A DNA stretch of 64,000 nt from Megaustenia siamemsis (GCA_032433765.1 JAVIAB010000092.1:105607779-105671778), one strand, 5' to 3'; positions 45,241 to 57,289 are shown, counted from the first letter of the stretch. Notes: a model not told the origin generated them from the sequence alone. Translations and numbers: made by a program.

Positions 45241-45534
45241 TATATTTTGTTTGCTTAGATAGGTACCCCATTTTTATGTGAAATTATGATGGCCTGACCT
45301 GGTACACACGTGACACCTCACCCATAAATTGTGCTAATCGTCATTGAAAAACATGGACACCAGTATCATGTTACACGATCAGGTGTCGGGGAACATCTTT
45401 ACTGTTTTTTTTTCCTTCTTACCGGGCTCACTCAGACAGAGCTGGGTGAAAGTATTACAGCGAGTAAAAACACTTTCCCCATCCATCACCAAATGCTGTG
45501 ACATACAACGGTGAATACAACGTTAGTCCCCTGA

Positions 45535-46010
45535 GACTTTCTATATGTTATGGGACATCGAGGAAATACTATATTATGGGATAACAGTGAAATACTATGT
45601 TGTGGAATAACAACGAAATACTATGTTATGGGATAACACGAAATACATACTATGTTATGGGATAACAGTGAAATACTATGTTATGGGACAACAGTGAAAT
45701 AATGCGTTATGAGACAATGATGAAATACTATGTTATGGGTCAACAGTGAAATACTATGTTATGGGACAACAGTGAAATACTATGTTATGGGTCAACAGTG
45801 AAATGCTATGTTATGGGACAAAAGTGAAATACTATGTTATGAGACAACAGTGATATACTATGTTATGAGACAACAGTGAAATATTATGTTAATGGGCAAC
45901 AGTGAAATAATGCGTTATGAGACAATGATAAAATAACATGAAATACTATGTTATGGGACAGTGATAAAATACGATTTTATGGGACAGTGATGAAATAATA
46001 TATTACTCCA
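45535..46010. repeat. Degenerate ~26-bp minisatellite
   Basis: Unit tactatgttatgggacaaca plus gtgaaa, about 16 diverged copies with indels. Confidence 0.92.
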
Positions 46011-46503
46011 CTAGGACAGTCTATGTTATAGGGCATTATTTTTACCTTAATCAATGTGTTAGAAGATTCGTATTTCTAAAATGAGTAAATAAACAGTGGA
46101 ACCAAAATATCACCAACATACAGTTATGGGCACTTCAAACAGCAAAAAAGGTGCAGACAAAACGTGCAGATAATTTACATTGATGCAATAGTGAATACAA
46201 ATGACAAATGTAAGACGGAGTGTTGAGGAAAACGATTTTATTTGTTGTATTTCCTGACGTTCTAATGTGTTGATCATTCTGTTAGTGCGGCAGTCACACG
46301 CTCGATCATACATCCGAGAACCGTCAGTTTGGTGTTTGTGTTGATTCTTTGTGAGCTCCCTTTGAGCTGTGATCTTTCTCATACTGTAACCACGTGTCCG
46401 TCCCTGCGGGGGGTTTGACGATGCGCAGGATATATATACCTTCATGATGTAACAGGACGTGCACTATTTGATCAGTTTGTTTTTCTAGCAGTGTAATCAC
46501 ATG

Positions 46504-46507
<4 letters not shown>

Positions 46508-46538
<31 letters not shown>

Positions 46539-46562
46539 ACTCACACACACACTCTCTCTTTC
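46508..46562. repeat. (TC)n then (CA)n microsatellite
   Basis: Adjacent dinucleotide tracts. Nothing else is recognised from 46.0 to 46.96 kb. Confidence 0.9.
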
Positions 46563-46975
46563 TCAGCTCGTCCGTCTCTCATTTCTTCTCTATAAATATT
46601 AATAAACATTTTATTTTTTTTACACATTTTGAAAATGATAAAAGATCTGTTGGGATTCTTTGAAATGCAGTGCTCTTTTAATGTTCAAAGCGCCACACGG
46701 CCATCTTTCTTAACTTGGACATTTGCTGAAAGGAACATCGCAAGCTGTGCTGTGTTGGCTTTGACAAAACTAAAGAGACACGCAAGAAAGAAAGTGCTGA
46801 CAAGTGAAGAAAGATCAGTCAAAGTTCGCCTGAGAGATAACTTCGTGTGCTACAAAATGTGACTTTTATATCACATTTAGTACTTTAAAAAAAATATACT
46901 GTTTTGTACTTTTACCCCTGCGATAAAACATTTTATAGGTGGTGATATTTTCTATTTGAATTGGTAACTTTGGTA

Positions 46976-47352
46976 AGATTCTATGTTAACTTTAAACAGC
47001 CCTGATTAATTCTATGTCAACTTTAGGTAACCCTGATTAATTCTATGTTAACTTTAGACAGCCCTGATTAATTCTATGTCAACTTTAGGTAGCCCTGATT
47101 AATTCTATGTTAACTTTAGACAGCCCTGATTAATTCTATGTCAACTTTAGGTAACCCTGATTAATTCTATGTTAACTTTAGACAGCCCTGATTAATTCCA
47201 TGTCAACTTTAGGTAACCCTGATTAATTCTATGTTAACTTTAGACAGCCCTAATTAATTCTATGTCAACTTTAGGTAACCCTGATTAATTCTATGTTAAC
47301 TTTAGACAGCCCTGATTAATTCTATGTCAACTTTAGGTAACCCTGATACATT
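46976..47352. repeat. 31-bp minisatellite with strict two-variant alternation (62-bp higher-order unit)
   Basis: Variant 1 contains tgttaactttagacagccct; variant 2 contains tgtcaactttaggtaaccct. They alternate without exception across about 12 monomers. Confidence 0.95.
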
Positions 47353-47507
47353 CTACGTCTAAGCACCTAAAAAGCAAACGTCCTGATCTGAAATGGTTTA
47401 ACCAAAAATAAGTGGACAGCAAGGAAACGTGGTCGCACTAAACCAAAATCTTAGACTGACAAAGCAAAGGACGACGATGATGATGTTGTTAATGACGAAA
47501 TTGCAGT

Positions 47508-47612
47508 TGCTGCTACACTGCCTTGCTACACTGCCTTGCTACACTGCCTTGCTACACTGCCTTGCTACACTGCCTTGCTACACTGCCCTGCTACACTGCC
47601 TTGCTACACTGC
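47508..47612. repeat. 13-bp tandem repeat, about 8 copies
   Basis: Unit ctacactgccttg. Confidence 0.95.
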
Positions 47613-47762
47613 CTTCAACGATTTATCACAAATCGGTAGGGACTACCACAACATGGCAAACATTAGTTAGGGATTGTGTGGTAGATGCTCGAGGTAGTTT
47701 ACCCATGGTTCGTGAAATCGTCTTCGTAGTAGGTTTCCTAAGAGCCGTCCAATCACCCCCCT

Positions 47763-47769
<7 letters not shown>

Positions 47770-47848
<79 letters not shown>
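47770..47848. repeat. (CT)n followed by (AT)n
   Basis: Compound microsatellite. Confidence 0.97.
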
Positions 47849-47850
<2 letters not shown>

Positions 47851-47984
47851 GGCAGTTCATCTTCATTGCACAAGGTGGACAAGTCCATAGTGCTCAGACC
47901 CCCTCCTCACCACATTCCCCAGCACGCTCGCTACGAGCAAGCAAGGAACTGAAGATAGTTTCAGCTGAATTAACTCCGTAGTAC

Positions 47985-48080
47985 CAACGAAGCGCTTGAC
48001 CCCAACCTCCTTAGTCGGCAACCATTACACGCATGGAAGGTGACAGTAGCTCTATTCTCTTCTTCTCTGACCGCGGTCAG
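47985..48080. repeat. Dispersed repeat fragment with 'cttagtcggcaaccattaca' motif
   Basis: ctccttagtcggcaaccatt, then ggaaggtgacag and ctattct, matches 14.59-14.64 kb. Confidence 0.5.
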
Positions 48081-48097
48081 GGTCCCGGTAGCCGTAT

Positions 48098-48269
48098 AAT
48101 TATATATACAAACATATACATGCATACATACATATGCATAGAAGATATGTAAATCACCACACACAGATATATGTATATATATATATATATATATATGTAT
48201 ATTACAAACATGTACATGCATACAGACATACATATGCATAGAAGATATATCACCACACACAAATATTTG

Positions 48270-48307
<38 letters not shown>

Positions 48308-48372
48308 AACATATACACGGATACCTACATATGCATAGAAGATATGTATATCATCATACACAAATATATGTA
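48098..48372. repeat. Three ~100-bp blocks with (AT)n and acatatgcatagaagatat
   Basis: The words acatatgcatagaagatat and atatatgtatatat recur at 48131, 48231 and 48330, separated by AT/CA tracts. Confidence 0.85.
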
Positions 48373-48480
48373 TAACACCATACGCTTTATAGTTATGTAA
48401 GACTCACTAGCCACTGTGTTATATGGAGATAAACGTGCTTATTGCATAAATCATCTAAAAAATTAAATGTGTACATTTTA

Positions 48481-48719
48481 TATCTATCTATCTATTGACC
48501 TTTAGCCGTAACCGGCCCATACGTAGACCAAGATACACCTTCTCCTATATGAATTTTTGTTCTAGCAGTTTTCTTTTAAAGATATTTTATCAAATCTCGC
48601 CATCTGTCTCTGTTCTGTGCAAGCAGTTCATCTCATTGAGGGAGCCGATTCCTGCTGCTCTTGCCTCTCTCATCAATGTTCTTCTCAGTGTCTCCCTGGT
48701 CTCTTTTTCATTTTACTTT
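48481..48719 (-). mobile_element. Type C LINE 3' end, 9-bp TSD
   Basis: tacatttta at 48472-48480 and 48720-48728. Starts with its tail tatctatctatctatt and ends at ctctttttcatttt. Nearly identical to 4735-4960 with small deletions. Confidence 0.85.
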
Positions 48720-48728
48720 TACATTTTA

Positions 48729-49271
48729 CTATTTATAAAATACAAACGAGGCATGTAGATAAAAAGTCAATGATTGCTGCATAAGTGAAAACAAATTCAC
48801 TATTTAGTTTAGTATCAATGGAAGAGTGTCAGTCATTCGTTGGCTTAAATGATTTGACAGATGATTTTATGACGAGTTCGTTAATTTTTTGTTGCTGTGA
48901 TTTAAATGTTTAGTTTGTTATTCCAATGATTGGTACGGTGCTCTCCTTTCGTGGAGATTGAAAACTCTCATCAATGAATTAGTTTTTTTTTTGAAGGAGA
49001 GACAACTCTAACTACAGTCTTGCAAGGAAGGACAAGTAAAGCCAAATGTTATGGAATCGGTCCTTAAAAAACGCACGCTGAAGTCGGATGCACTGGGCCA
49101 AAAGATGCAAAACACGTTGTATACGTGTTTAGACTCAGTTTGTTATTAAATATTTGACACCAGGACATTTGTCTCAATCGCTGATTCAAGATACTGCTTT
49201 TGCCTATCTCGCAAACCTCTTTCGCTGAATTCGTGTACTGTCCAGAGCTTATAACGCTTAGAGTGCCTGGT
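48729..49271. other. Likely 3' flank / 3'UTR of the GPCR gene
   Basis: No gene is seen. It lies immediately downstream of the receptor stop codon on the minus strand. Possible polyadenylation words in reverse were not resolved. Confidence 0.35.
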
Positions 49272-50115
49272 CTAGACGTCAGCTCTCGTACCGTTGTACC
49301 CGGTGTGTGCTGAGCCGTTGACTGCGGCTGACTTAGATGAGGAAGTGTAGACTTTACCATTGGTTACCCTGGTAAGTGTGCCAACTCCGTTGCCGGTGCT
49401 GTTCTCGCTTAGTGGCATGGCGGATGTCCAGGTGTCTCTGCGGCTGAGGCGTCTGTGGAAAACTCCGAGGAAGGTCTTGCGAAACTTGCGGCTGATGGCG
49501 CAGTATAGAAGAAAGTTGATGCTGGAGTTGATCATAACGAGCACCGTATTGATATGCTTCAGCGCGACATACGGGTGCCTGTTGAATACCCATTGTCGAC
49601 CCTTAGACGCAATTGTCAGCGCTAGGAGTACCCCAACAGAGTGGCAGGCAATAAAGACAAGCACTGTGGCCACAACGATGGCGCTGATGTGAAGCATATC
49701 CACAGATGACATGTTGGCAGAGGCGGATGCCTTGTGACGAAGCATGCGACGCCGATGCGTTGCCAAGAAGTAGATGAGGAAGGAGTTGGCGACAATCAGT
49801 AAGAACACTGGGATGATCGCAGCCAGGGCTATGTTGGCCACATGGACGTAGGTCTCGTAAGTCGGAGTGTGTACTAGATACGTGGTCAGCAGAGGTTGGG
49901 GAGATCTGAGGTCCAGGTTGGGCACGTACTCGAAGAACTTGGAAAAGTGGAACGTGAACGACAGGATGAATATGACGATAATGGCGAGGCGTGCGCGAGG
50001 GATGGTGCAGACCAGGCGAGGGTGGAACATGAAACGTAAAGAAATGAACCTCTCTGTGGTCACAGCTACTGTCAGCCATCCGGTACACGTAATGAATACG
50101 TTATTCATGACATAT
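49272..50115 (-). CDS. FMRFamide-receptor-like class A GPCR, exon 2 (TM3 to C-terminus)
   Basis: Seven-transmembrane neuropeptide receptor, plasma membrane, G-protein coupled. This exon follows the acceptor tctaatctctttcag. It carries TM3 with VAVTTERFISL (ERF in place of DRY), TM4, TM5 with the conserved proline (AAIIPVFLLIV), TM6 VLVFIACHSVGVLL, and TM7 VLVMINSSINFLLYC followed by KFRKTF. The SSINFLLY form of NPxxY and the CHS without the usual TM6 proline are typical of FMRFamide/myosuppressin-type receptors of protostomes. The tail is Ser/Thr-rich, ending NGTRADV before TAG. Neither TM3 nor extracellular loop 2 shows the usual disulfide cysteine. Ligand unknown; the subfamily is inferred from memory. 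Confidence 0.88.
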
Positions 50116-50834
50116 CTGAAAGAGATTAGAAGAAATACGAGTGTGATTATATGTGACTAAGTGACTTTCTGTAAGCGAATTTGATTACAGGATTTCCGAC
50201 AAAACATCCTTCACTAGGAAGCGTTTAAAACGCATATCTGCTGGTATCGGCTCTCACCTAACTTTATTCTATAACAGCAAAACACACACAGACACACACA
50301 AATATACATACAGACACACGTACATGTGTACATACGGACACGCATACAGACACACGTACAGTCACATTTTTTCAGGTTTGAGCGTATTTATTTAATAAAA
50401 ACATTTCTTTCACTGGTTCGGACGTAATTATGCTTCATTGAAATGAAACTATTAGATGTACTATTAGCGTGCCATTAAGTAAAACTAGTAGGAAGCAAAC
50501 ATAACACAGTTAAGGAAAACCCACTACACAGTTACGAGGGCCCACAGTTTGGAAGATTTATTTTTATAATGTTTCTTATGCAAGCGTTTTTTCCGGCGAT
50601 TAAAGAGTTAATTCCGTCATGTTCTTTTTTTGGTCCTCTTGTGCTGAAGTGTTCTTGACAGAGGTCTGCGGCTTTGTTCAAATATAGCGCTTTGTGTGAC
50701 CTTTGGCATTTGCCTCATTCTTATTTCGAGAGGTCCTGCTTCCCCTTTTTTGTTGTTGATTCCAGTTTGTAATGCTTGTTGCCGGGTGCTGTATCGTGAT
50801 AAGCGTGACCATTTACTTCTCTGGATGTAGTCCA
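50116..50834. other. GPCR intron, start
   Basis: Contains ACACACAG-type simple sequence at 50280-50360; otherwise nothing recognised. Confidence 0.5.
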
Positions 50835-51612
50835 TGATTGTTGCTACACATAAAAGTAAAGGTTGTCACATGGCATACATTAATGTTGTGTAGATCTTCG
50901 CTTCTCTCTAGGATGTAGCCCATAATTGTTGCTACACATAAAAGTAAAGGTTGTCACATGGCATACATTAATGTTGTGTAGGTCTTCGCTTCTCTCTAGG
51001 ATGTAGTCCATAATTGTTGCTACACATAAAAGTAAAGGTTGTCACATGGCATACGTTAATGTTGTGTAGGTCTTCGCTTCTCTCTAGGATGTAGCCCATA
51101 ATTGTTGCTACACATAAAAGTAAAGGTTGTCACATGGCATACATTAATGTTATGTAGGTCTTCGCTTCTCTCTAGGATGTAGCCCATAATTGTTGCTACA
51201 CATAAAAGTAAAGGTTGTCATATGGCATACATTAATGTTATGTAGGTCTTCGCTTCTCTCTAGGATGTAGCCAATGATTGTTGCTACACATAAACGTAAA
51301 GGTTGTCACATGGCATACATTAATGTTATGTAGGTCTTCGCTTCTCTCTAGGATGTAGCCCATAATTGTTGCTACACATAAAAGTAAAGGTTGTCACATG
51401 ACATACATTAATGTTGTGTAGGTCTTCGCTTCTCTCTAGGATGTAGTCCATGATTGTTGCTACACATAAAAGTAAAGGTTGTCACATGACATACATTAAT
51501 GTTATGTAGGTCTTCGCTTCTCTCTAGGATGTAGCCCATAATTGTTGCTACACATAAAAGTAAAGGTTGTCACATGGCATACATTAATGTTATGTAGGTC
51601 TTCGCTTCTCTA
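50835..51612. repeat. 88-bp minisatellite, about 9 copies (GPCR intron)
   Basis: Unit contains attgttgctacacataaaag and ggtcttcgcttctctctagg. Copies differ by a few substitutions (tagtcc/tagccc, ttgtgt/ttatgt). Confidence 0.97.
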
Positions 51613-52579
51613 TAGGCCGCAACATTTGGAGGTGATGGGGTTCTGCTCTTCTTCTTTGTTATTTACATTCCTCAACTCATTGAGGTACCCATTCTTTTTC
51701 AGCTGGGTCGAACATACGTTCACTTTATTACCAATCCAGTGAGCTAGTGCTACTCTACTGACGCTTTCCTGTTCACACATACTCTTCCGACACCATTATT
51801 TCTAATTTTGTCGTTCCTTAGTAAAAGATAATGATAGTCCCATAGCAATTTCCTTAGAGTGAAGTATTAGTTACTTTATTATACTAAGCCTCAGCTTCAT
51901 GAGGCGTGGCGGCCAGTTGCTTCCTACCTTGCTGCATCTCTTCTCCATGATATCTCTGATATCATTTTCAAGAAGAATATTGTTATCTTAAGTAAGTGGT
52001 ATTTGATTCCCGAATCTTCAGGTCATCAGGGGAGTGTACAAACCACAACGCCACCGGACTGTTATTTTTAGTTACGTTAATTTTCTTGCTAAGACAAGAT
52101 TTCAGTAATTGTAATTTTTATTATGTCCTTGTAACCAGCGCTCATGTTTGTAATTGGATGGACAAAGCTGTCAGAAAAACTGTGTTGTGTATACATACAT
52201 CTTGTTGTATCAATCATCGTATCTTTCTTTGTGATAATTGACCAACTATTTCGTGTCCCATTCTTGCATATGTTTTCTATTTCAACCTCTATTTAGGAAG
52301 AGTTAATTATTGTTTACTTTCAAATAATCTTGTCAACATAAACACAAACACTCCATGTAGGCATTAGCACGTGTGCCGCAGTCATTACTCTTAAATTCTG
52401 TTTTCTTGTTTAATATTCTAAATGTGATTAGTGAGTGACATGCAAATAAATACAATTATCAGTTTTGAAACGAAACAAAATTGGAGACCTGCAGACGCAA
52501 TCTCCAGAAATAATAATAATAATTATCAACTTAAGATAGCGAAATGTGGGAAAGAAAGGGGGGGGGGGGCTTCTGGCCC
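51613..52579. other. GPCR intron, unannotated
   Basis: AT-rich. A G-run lies at 52560-52569. Confidence 0.5.
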
Positions 52580-52870
52580 GTTGAGATGCATTCTAACATT
52601 TGTTATGATGTATATGATGTGTGCACAGTTAGTCTTGTCTAACATTTGTTATGATGTATATTATGTGTACACAGTTAGTATTGTCTAACATTTGTTATGA
52701 TGTATATGATGTGTACACAGTTAGTCTTGTCTAACATTTGTTATGATGTATATGATGTGTGCACAGTTAGTCTTGTCTAACATTTGTTATGATGTATATT
52801 ATGTGTACACAGTTAGTCTTGTCTAACATTTGTTATGATGTATATTATGTGTACACAGTTAGTCTTGTCT
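52580..52870. repeat. 46-bp minisatellite, about 6 copies
   Basis: Unit taacatttgttatgatgtat plus atgatgtgtgcacagttagt and cttgtc. Confidence 0.96.
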
Positions 52871-53224
52871 AGAATTTGCAGCAGCCAAATAGTATATTTC
52901 TTGTAAATGAATCAGTTCTAAGATTACATTTTTTTTAAACCGATTAGAGAACAGTTAAAACTTGGTTGTGAAATGATTAGTGAGTGCACTTGTTTGCTGA
53001 AGTGGGGGTTCAGGTTCAGTTTTCAGTTGCTGCTTTCCCACTTCACGACTTCAAGGTTGACATAGACTTTGGTGCCTGAGATTTTCACTGGGAAAGTGGG
53101 ATGACCAGTGCTGAAGTACTGACAGTCGTTTCCGCTTTTCATTTGATATATTTGTTATGCATACGATACTTTAAAATAGTAAAGTTTTAGTTATTACATG
53201 CTGGCTATCATCGTCACCACCTAT

Positions 53225-53260
53225 CATCTTTCTTTCTTTCTTTCTTTTTTCTTTCTTTTT

Positions 53261-53316
<56 letters not shown>

Positions 53317-53367
53317 TCGTTCTTTCTTTCTTTCTTTCTTTCTTTCTTTCGTTCTTTCTTTTTTTCT
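53225..53367. repeat. (TTTC)n microsatellite
   Basis: ctttctttcttt tract with a few interruptions. Confidence 0.97.
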
Positions 53368-53495
53368 TTAAATTATTGAGTGGCATAGATTAGACAAATT
53401 ATTGAGTGGCATAGATTAGACAAATTATTGAGTGGGATAGATTAGACAAATTATTGAGTGGGATAGATTAGACAAATTATTGAGTGGGATAGATT
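53367..53495. repeat. 26-bp tandem repeat, 5 copies
   Basis: Unit aaattattgagtgggatagat plus tagac, directly abutting the TTTC tract. Confidence 0.94.
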
Positions 53496-53861
53496 ATAAT
53501 GCTTATCATCAATGATAACATGTGTTTTTCGTTGTTGTTGTTTTTGAAGAAAGTTCCATAACAGTAATTTTAAATGATTTTAACTTAGCCAATCTTTTGC
53601 TTTCTTTCTCTTGTTCATGTCGACGTAGCTTCCCAAATAGGTAAAACTGTTCAGCATTTCATTAAACAGAATTAAATTCAACATCAGCTGAAAGTTGAGC
53701 ACAAAAAGTCGATTCCGCGAAGTAAAAAAAAAACCCGGATATACACCTCTTTATTTTATTTTGCCAATTTTATATATATATATATATATGTATTATATGT
53801 ATGTTTAAAGTGAAACTTGAGTGCACAGGAAACGTAACTAACGTTTGGTAACACAGGGTGT

Positions 53862-54115
53862 CCGTCAAATAATCTTCCTATATCTTTTTTTTACATCCAG
53901 ATGGCCACCGTGTATAGATGCATGTAGTAAGCATCAGTTACAACCAAAGTGCTGAATATATGACTTGACATATTCACCGTTCGCATATGCAGTTTTTTTC
54001 CTCTTCGCAACAACGCCTACCATACAAATGAAGACGTTTTATGTAGCAGAAAGTAATGAAGCCGACGACGTCCTTTATAGCAGTTTAGCGACATTATTTT
54101 AATAAGAGTTTGGAG
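53862..54115 (-). mobile_element. Possible DNA transposon 3' remnant
   Basis: cagggtgtccgtcaaataat at 53868 resembles the terminus of mariner-type elements. The minus strand reads ANGEYVKSYIQHFG then a stop, similar to the C-terminal end of IS630/mariner transposases. No opposite terminus was found. Confidence 0.35.
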
Positions 54116-54496
54116 TTGATATGCTCTTGATAAGAACTACGTATAGAGATGTTCACAAAATTCTGGGAGGGGTCTACAAAAATAAAGGCCCTGCAGTTCA
54201 TATTGTTCAAGTATTTTTTGTTCTTTTTTAAATCGTTTATCCGGAGAGCACGTGACAACTAGGCACGCGGCCCACCCCAGAAATGACATTTACTGCGTAC
54301 TCACATATAATTATAATTTTCTATTTATATATGTTTCCATGTGCTTTTGTTTGTTTTTGGATAAACTTAGTATAAGGAACTTGTATTAAATTTGTCTGGT
54401 GGCAGAGACAACACCGCGGCTGGTGGCTTCAATTAGTGTTTCGTCTATGTGTTAGTTTCTGTTACTCGAGTGGTCATTTTTCTTCCCTGAATACAT

Positions 54497-54923
54497 TCAT
54501 TCATTGATTGCCATCTCCGCATCAAAGGTTCGCTACCATGGAGTGCCATGCCGCTCTGTATGGTGCAGACACATGGACATTAGACCAGAAAACAGAACAG
54601 AAAACTAAAGCGTTTGAAATGTGGATATATAGAAGAATAGGAAGAATTGGGAGGAAAGAAAATAAAACAAACGATGAAGTCTTAAAGCAACTAAAAATTA
54701 AAAGAAAACTACCAAACGCAATTCAAACAAGACAAATACGATTTTTGAGGCACGTTAAAAGACACAGCAGCTTACTAAAAATAATCTTGGAAGGGAAAAT
54801 ACAAGGTAAGAGAGGCAGAGGCAGACCAAGACTAACATGGACGAGTAACATCAAAAGATGGATAAGTCAGCCTATCACAACCTGCACTATCAAAGCAAGA
54901 GAGAGAGAGAGAGAAATAGAAAT

Positions 54924-54954
<31 letters not shown>

Positions 54955-55013
54955 AATGGCGCTCCACGGAAGCCAACCTTTGATGCTTAGACGACACTCA
55001 ATGAATGAATGAA
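54497..55013 (+). mobile_element. Type F LINE 3' fragment bounded by inverted copies of its own 3' end
   Basis: 54555-55013 reads YGADTWTLDQKTEQKTKAFE, MWIYRRIGRIGRKENKTNDE, RFLRHVKRHSSLLKIILEGK and GKRGRGRPRLTW, a LINE C-terminal tail, with a (GA)n expansion at 54896-54952 and the end cactcaatgaatgaatgaat. The left 54497-54557 is the same 3' end in reverse orientation (attgattgccatctccgcat, caaaggttcgctaccatgg). Confidence 0.82.
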
Positions 55014-55151
55014 TTTGCTAGCCTCATAGTTTCACGTATTATTCATACTATTTCTGCCACTAATGTTTCTTTGTTATCTAAATGTTTACGACGCCCTCTA
55101 CACTCTTCCATTTCATTCAAACAGCCAGAGAAGAAATGTATAAATCCTTAC

Positions 55152-55540
55152 CGTATGACAGTATAGTATCGTATGAAAATCTTGAAAGACTCTCTGGCAG
55201 CTATATCGTGGTTAAGCTCGAAGAAAGCGGGCACCTGTAAGATTAGGAGTAGCAGGTCCGATACAGCCATGGCGGTCAGGAAACACGTGGTCGCCGCAGC
55301 CATTTCTCGACGTGTGAGGACACACAAGCTGAGTCCGTTTCCGATAATTCCCAGGCAGCAGATTAAAGGCATCAGGACGTTGTCGCAGGCAAACATGGTC
55401 TGACGAAGGTAGTCAGGAGACATCGATTGGACAGCTGGAGAAGTCTTCGTTGGAAGACTTTTGTTGAAATCAACGCTCGTGTTTGTATTACCTTGAAGCT
55501 CATGATGAAGAATCTCAGACAGGTTGCCGATTAGAGTCAT
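55152..55540 (-). CDS. FMRFamide-receptor-like class A GPCR, exon 1 (N-terminus, TM1, TM2)
   Basis: ATG at 55540. The extracellular N-terminus has potential N-glycosylation sites (NLS, NTS, NKS), then TM1 LICCLGIIGNGLSLCVLTRR with the GN motif, TM2 FLTAMAVSDLLLLILQVPAF with the conserved Asp, and the first loop into TM3 (FIRYYTVI). The donor cg|gtaagg leaves a split Arg codon completed by exon 2 (R then YVMNNVF). The two exons total 1,233 bp, exactly 411 codons with the stop, so the joined frame gives a full-length 410-residue receptor. No in-frame Met lies immediately upstream; a short non-coding 5' exon may exist. Confidence 0.88.
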
Positions 55541-56596
55541 GGCGAAGATGTAATGAAACTCACAACTAATGTCTTTTTCCTTTAAAAAAGGCGAGCTCTA
55601 CCCACGTTGTTATGTGATCGTTGAGCTTGCAAACGGTAACAAACGAAATTGTTTTATTTACTTTCCGCTGTAACAATATCACAACTTTTACAACTCCGTG
55701 ATCCAATTTACATTTACTGATACTCTGGGAACATATTTATTGTGTAGCACATTTCTCATTTTATTTCAAAGTATTTGGTTCACGATGTATGTCTTTTTTT
55801 AAAAAGAAGTGCTCAGAATGAACACATGCGCTCTTATGACATTATCAGAGTTCTTGCAGTTCAATTCCTGTCAAGTTTTCAAAAATTTCGTCTCTTCAAA
55901 ACTTAGTTGTGTATGCACATTAAAGCGTTAGTCATTATAAGATCTTTTTAAGAGTTGATTTAATTACACAATACGTTCATATAGACGGCAAAATAAAACT
56001 TAAGTGCAAATTTCTTCAAATTCTTCAGCTTAAAGTATGTTGTGATCTTCGTGATTTGTCCAACATCCTTGGGCGGTATTTCATAAACTTATGCCTTGTT
56101 CCAACCGTCTTAAATAAATAAATAAATATATAAAAAAAAATATGTGGGCGGTGCCAGTTGCTGATTGGTCTACTTATGCTACGTGTGCCCCTCACGTATC
56201 CATGTCGTTATGCTCGGGCACGCCAGTCCCCCTCCCCTTCTCCTCTCCCACAAACGCTTACCTTATCCTCGAGAGATAAGCGATTGCCGCTAAGGAAACA
56301 GTAGTAACGGAAGTGAACAGATTTATGCAATAAAAAACAGACTTTCTTTATATAGCTCACGTATACCTCACCGATGCTGTTCTGTATTTGTGATAAGTTA
56401 GGCAGTCGAATTATATTCATTTTAGCCATCCGCCGGTTCTTTCTTTCCATCCATTCATACATTCATTGACAACAAAAAAACAAACAAAAAACAAGGCGAA
56501 ATACATAGGAGGAGTGCTGTTTGAAGGATGTATGTTTGCAAGTAAAATTGGTCTTGGGAGCAAATTGCAACTACCACTGTAGATCATTCATTAATT
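55541..56596. other. Likely GPCR 5' flank, unannotated
   Basis: No coding signal. A promoter for the receptor would be expected here or further upstream but no specific element is resolvable. Confidence 0.4.
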
Positions 56597-56690
56597 ATCC
56601 ATCCATCCATCCATCCATCCATCCATCCATCCATCCGTCCGTCCGTCCGTCCGTCCGTCCGTCCGTCCGTCCGTCCGTCCGTCCGTCCAT
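56597..56690. repeat. (ATCC)n then (GTCC)n tetranucleotide tract
   Basis: Abrupt switch from atcc to gtcc repeats near 56636, returning to attcatc. Confidence 0.97.
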
Positions 56691-56699
56691 TCATCTTTT

Positions 56700-56922
56700 T
56701 CTCCTACTACTGCTATTACTACAACTACTACTACAACTATTACTACAACTACTACTACTTTTGCTAAAACAACAACAACAACTACTACTACCTCAACAAT
56801 TGTAACTACTACTATTACAACTATTATAAAAACAACAACTGCAACTATTACAACAACAACTACTACAACAACTATTACTACAACTACTACTACAACTACT
56901 ACTACTACCTTAACAACTGCAC

Positions 56923-56953
<31 letters not shown>

Positions 56954-57249
56954 ATCAACAACTGCAACTACTACTACTACTACATCAACAACTGCAACTA
57001 CTACTACTACTACATCAACAACTGCAACTACTACTACTACTACAACTATTACTACAACTACTACTACAACTACTACTACTACCTTAACAACTGCACCTAC
57101 TACTACTACTACTACTACAACTATTTCCACAACTATTGCTGCTACTACTACTACTACTACTACATCAACAACTGCAACTACTACTACTACTACTACAACT
57201 ATTACTACAACTACTACTACAACTACTACTACTACCTTAACAACTGCAC

Positions 57250-57289
<40 letters not shown>

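Noticed and set aside
46629..46862. 77-codon plus-strand frame
   Set aside because: Starts with a plausible ATG but matches nothing recognisable and lies in unannotated AT-rich DNA; could be chance.
47429..48361. Leu/Cys- and Tyr/Ile-rich frames
   Set aside because: Produced by a 13-bp repeat and by (CT)n, (AT)n and (CA)n tracts.
49064..49692. Open frames overlapping the GPCR exon on other frames and strand
   Set aside because: Shadows of the receptor coding sequence; no independent domain.
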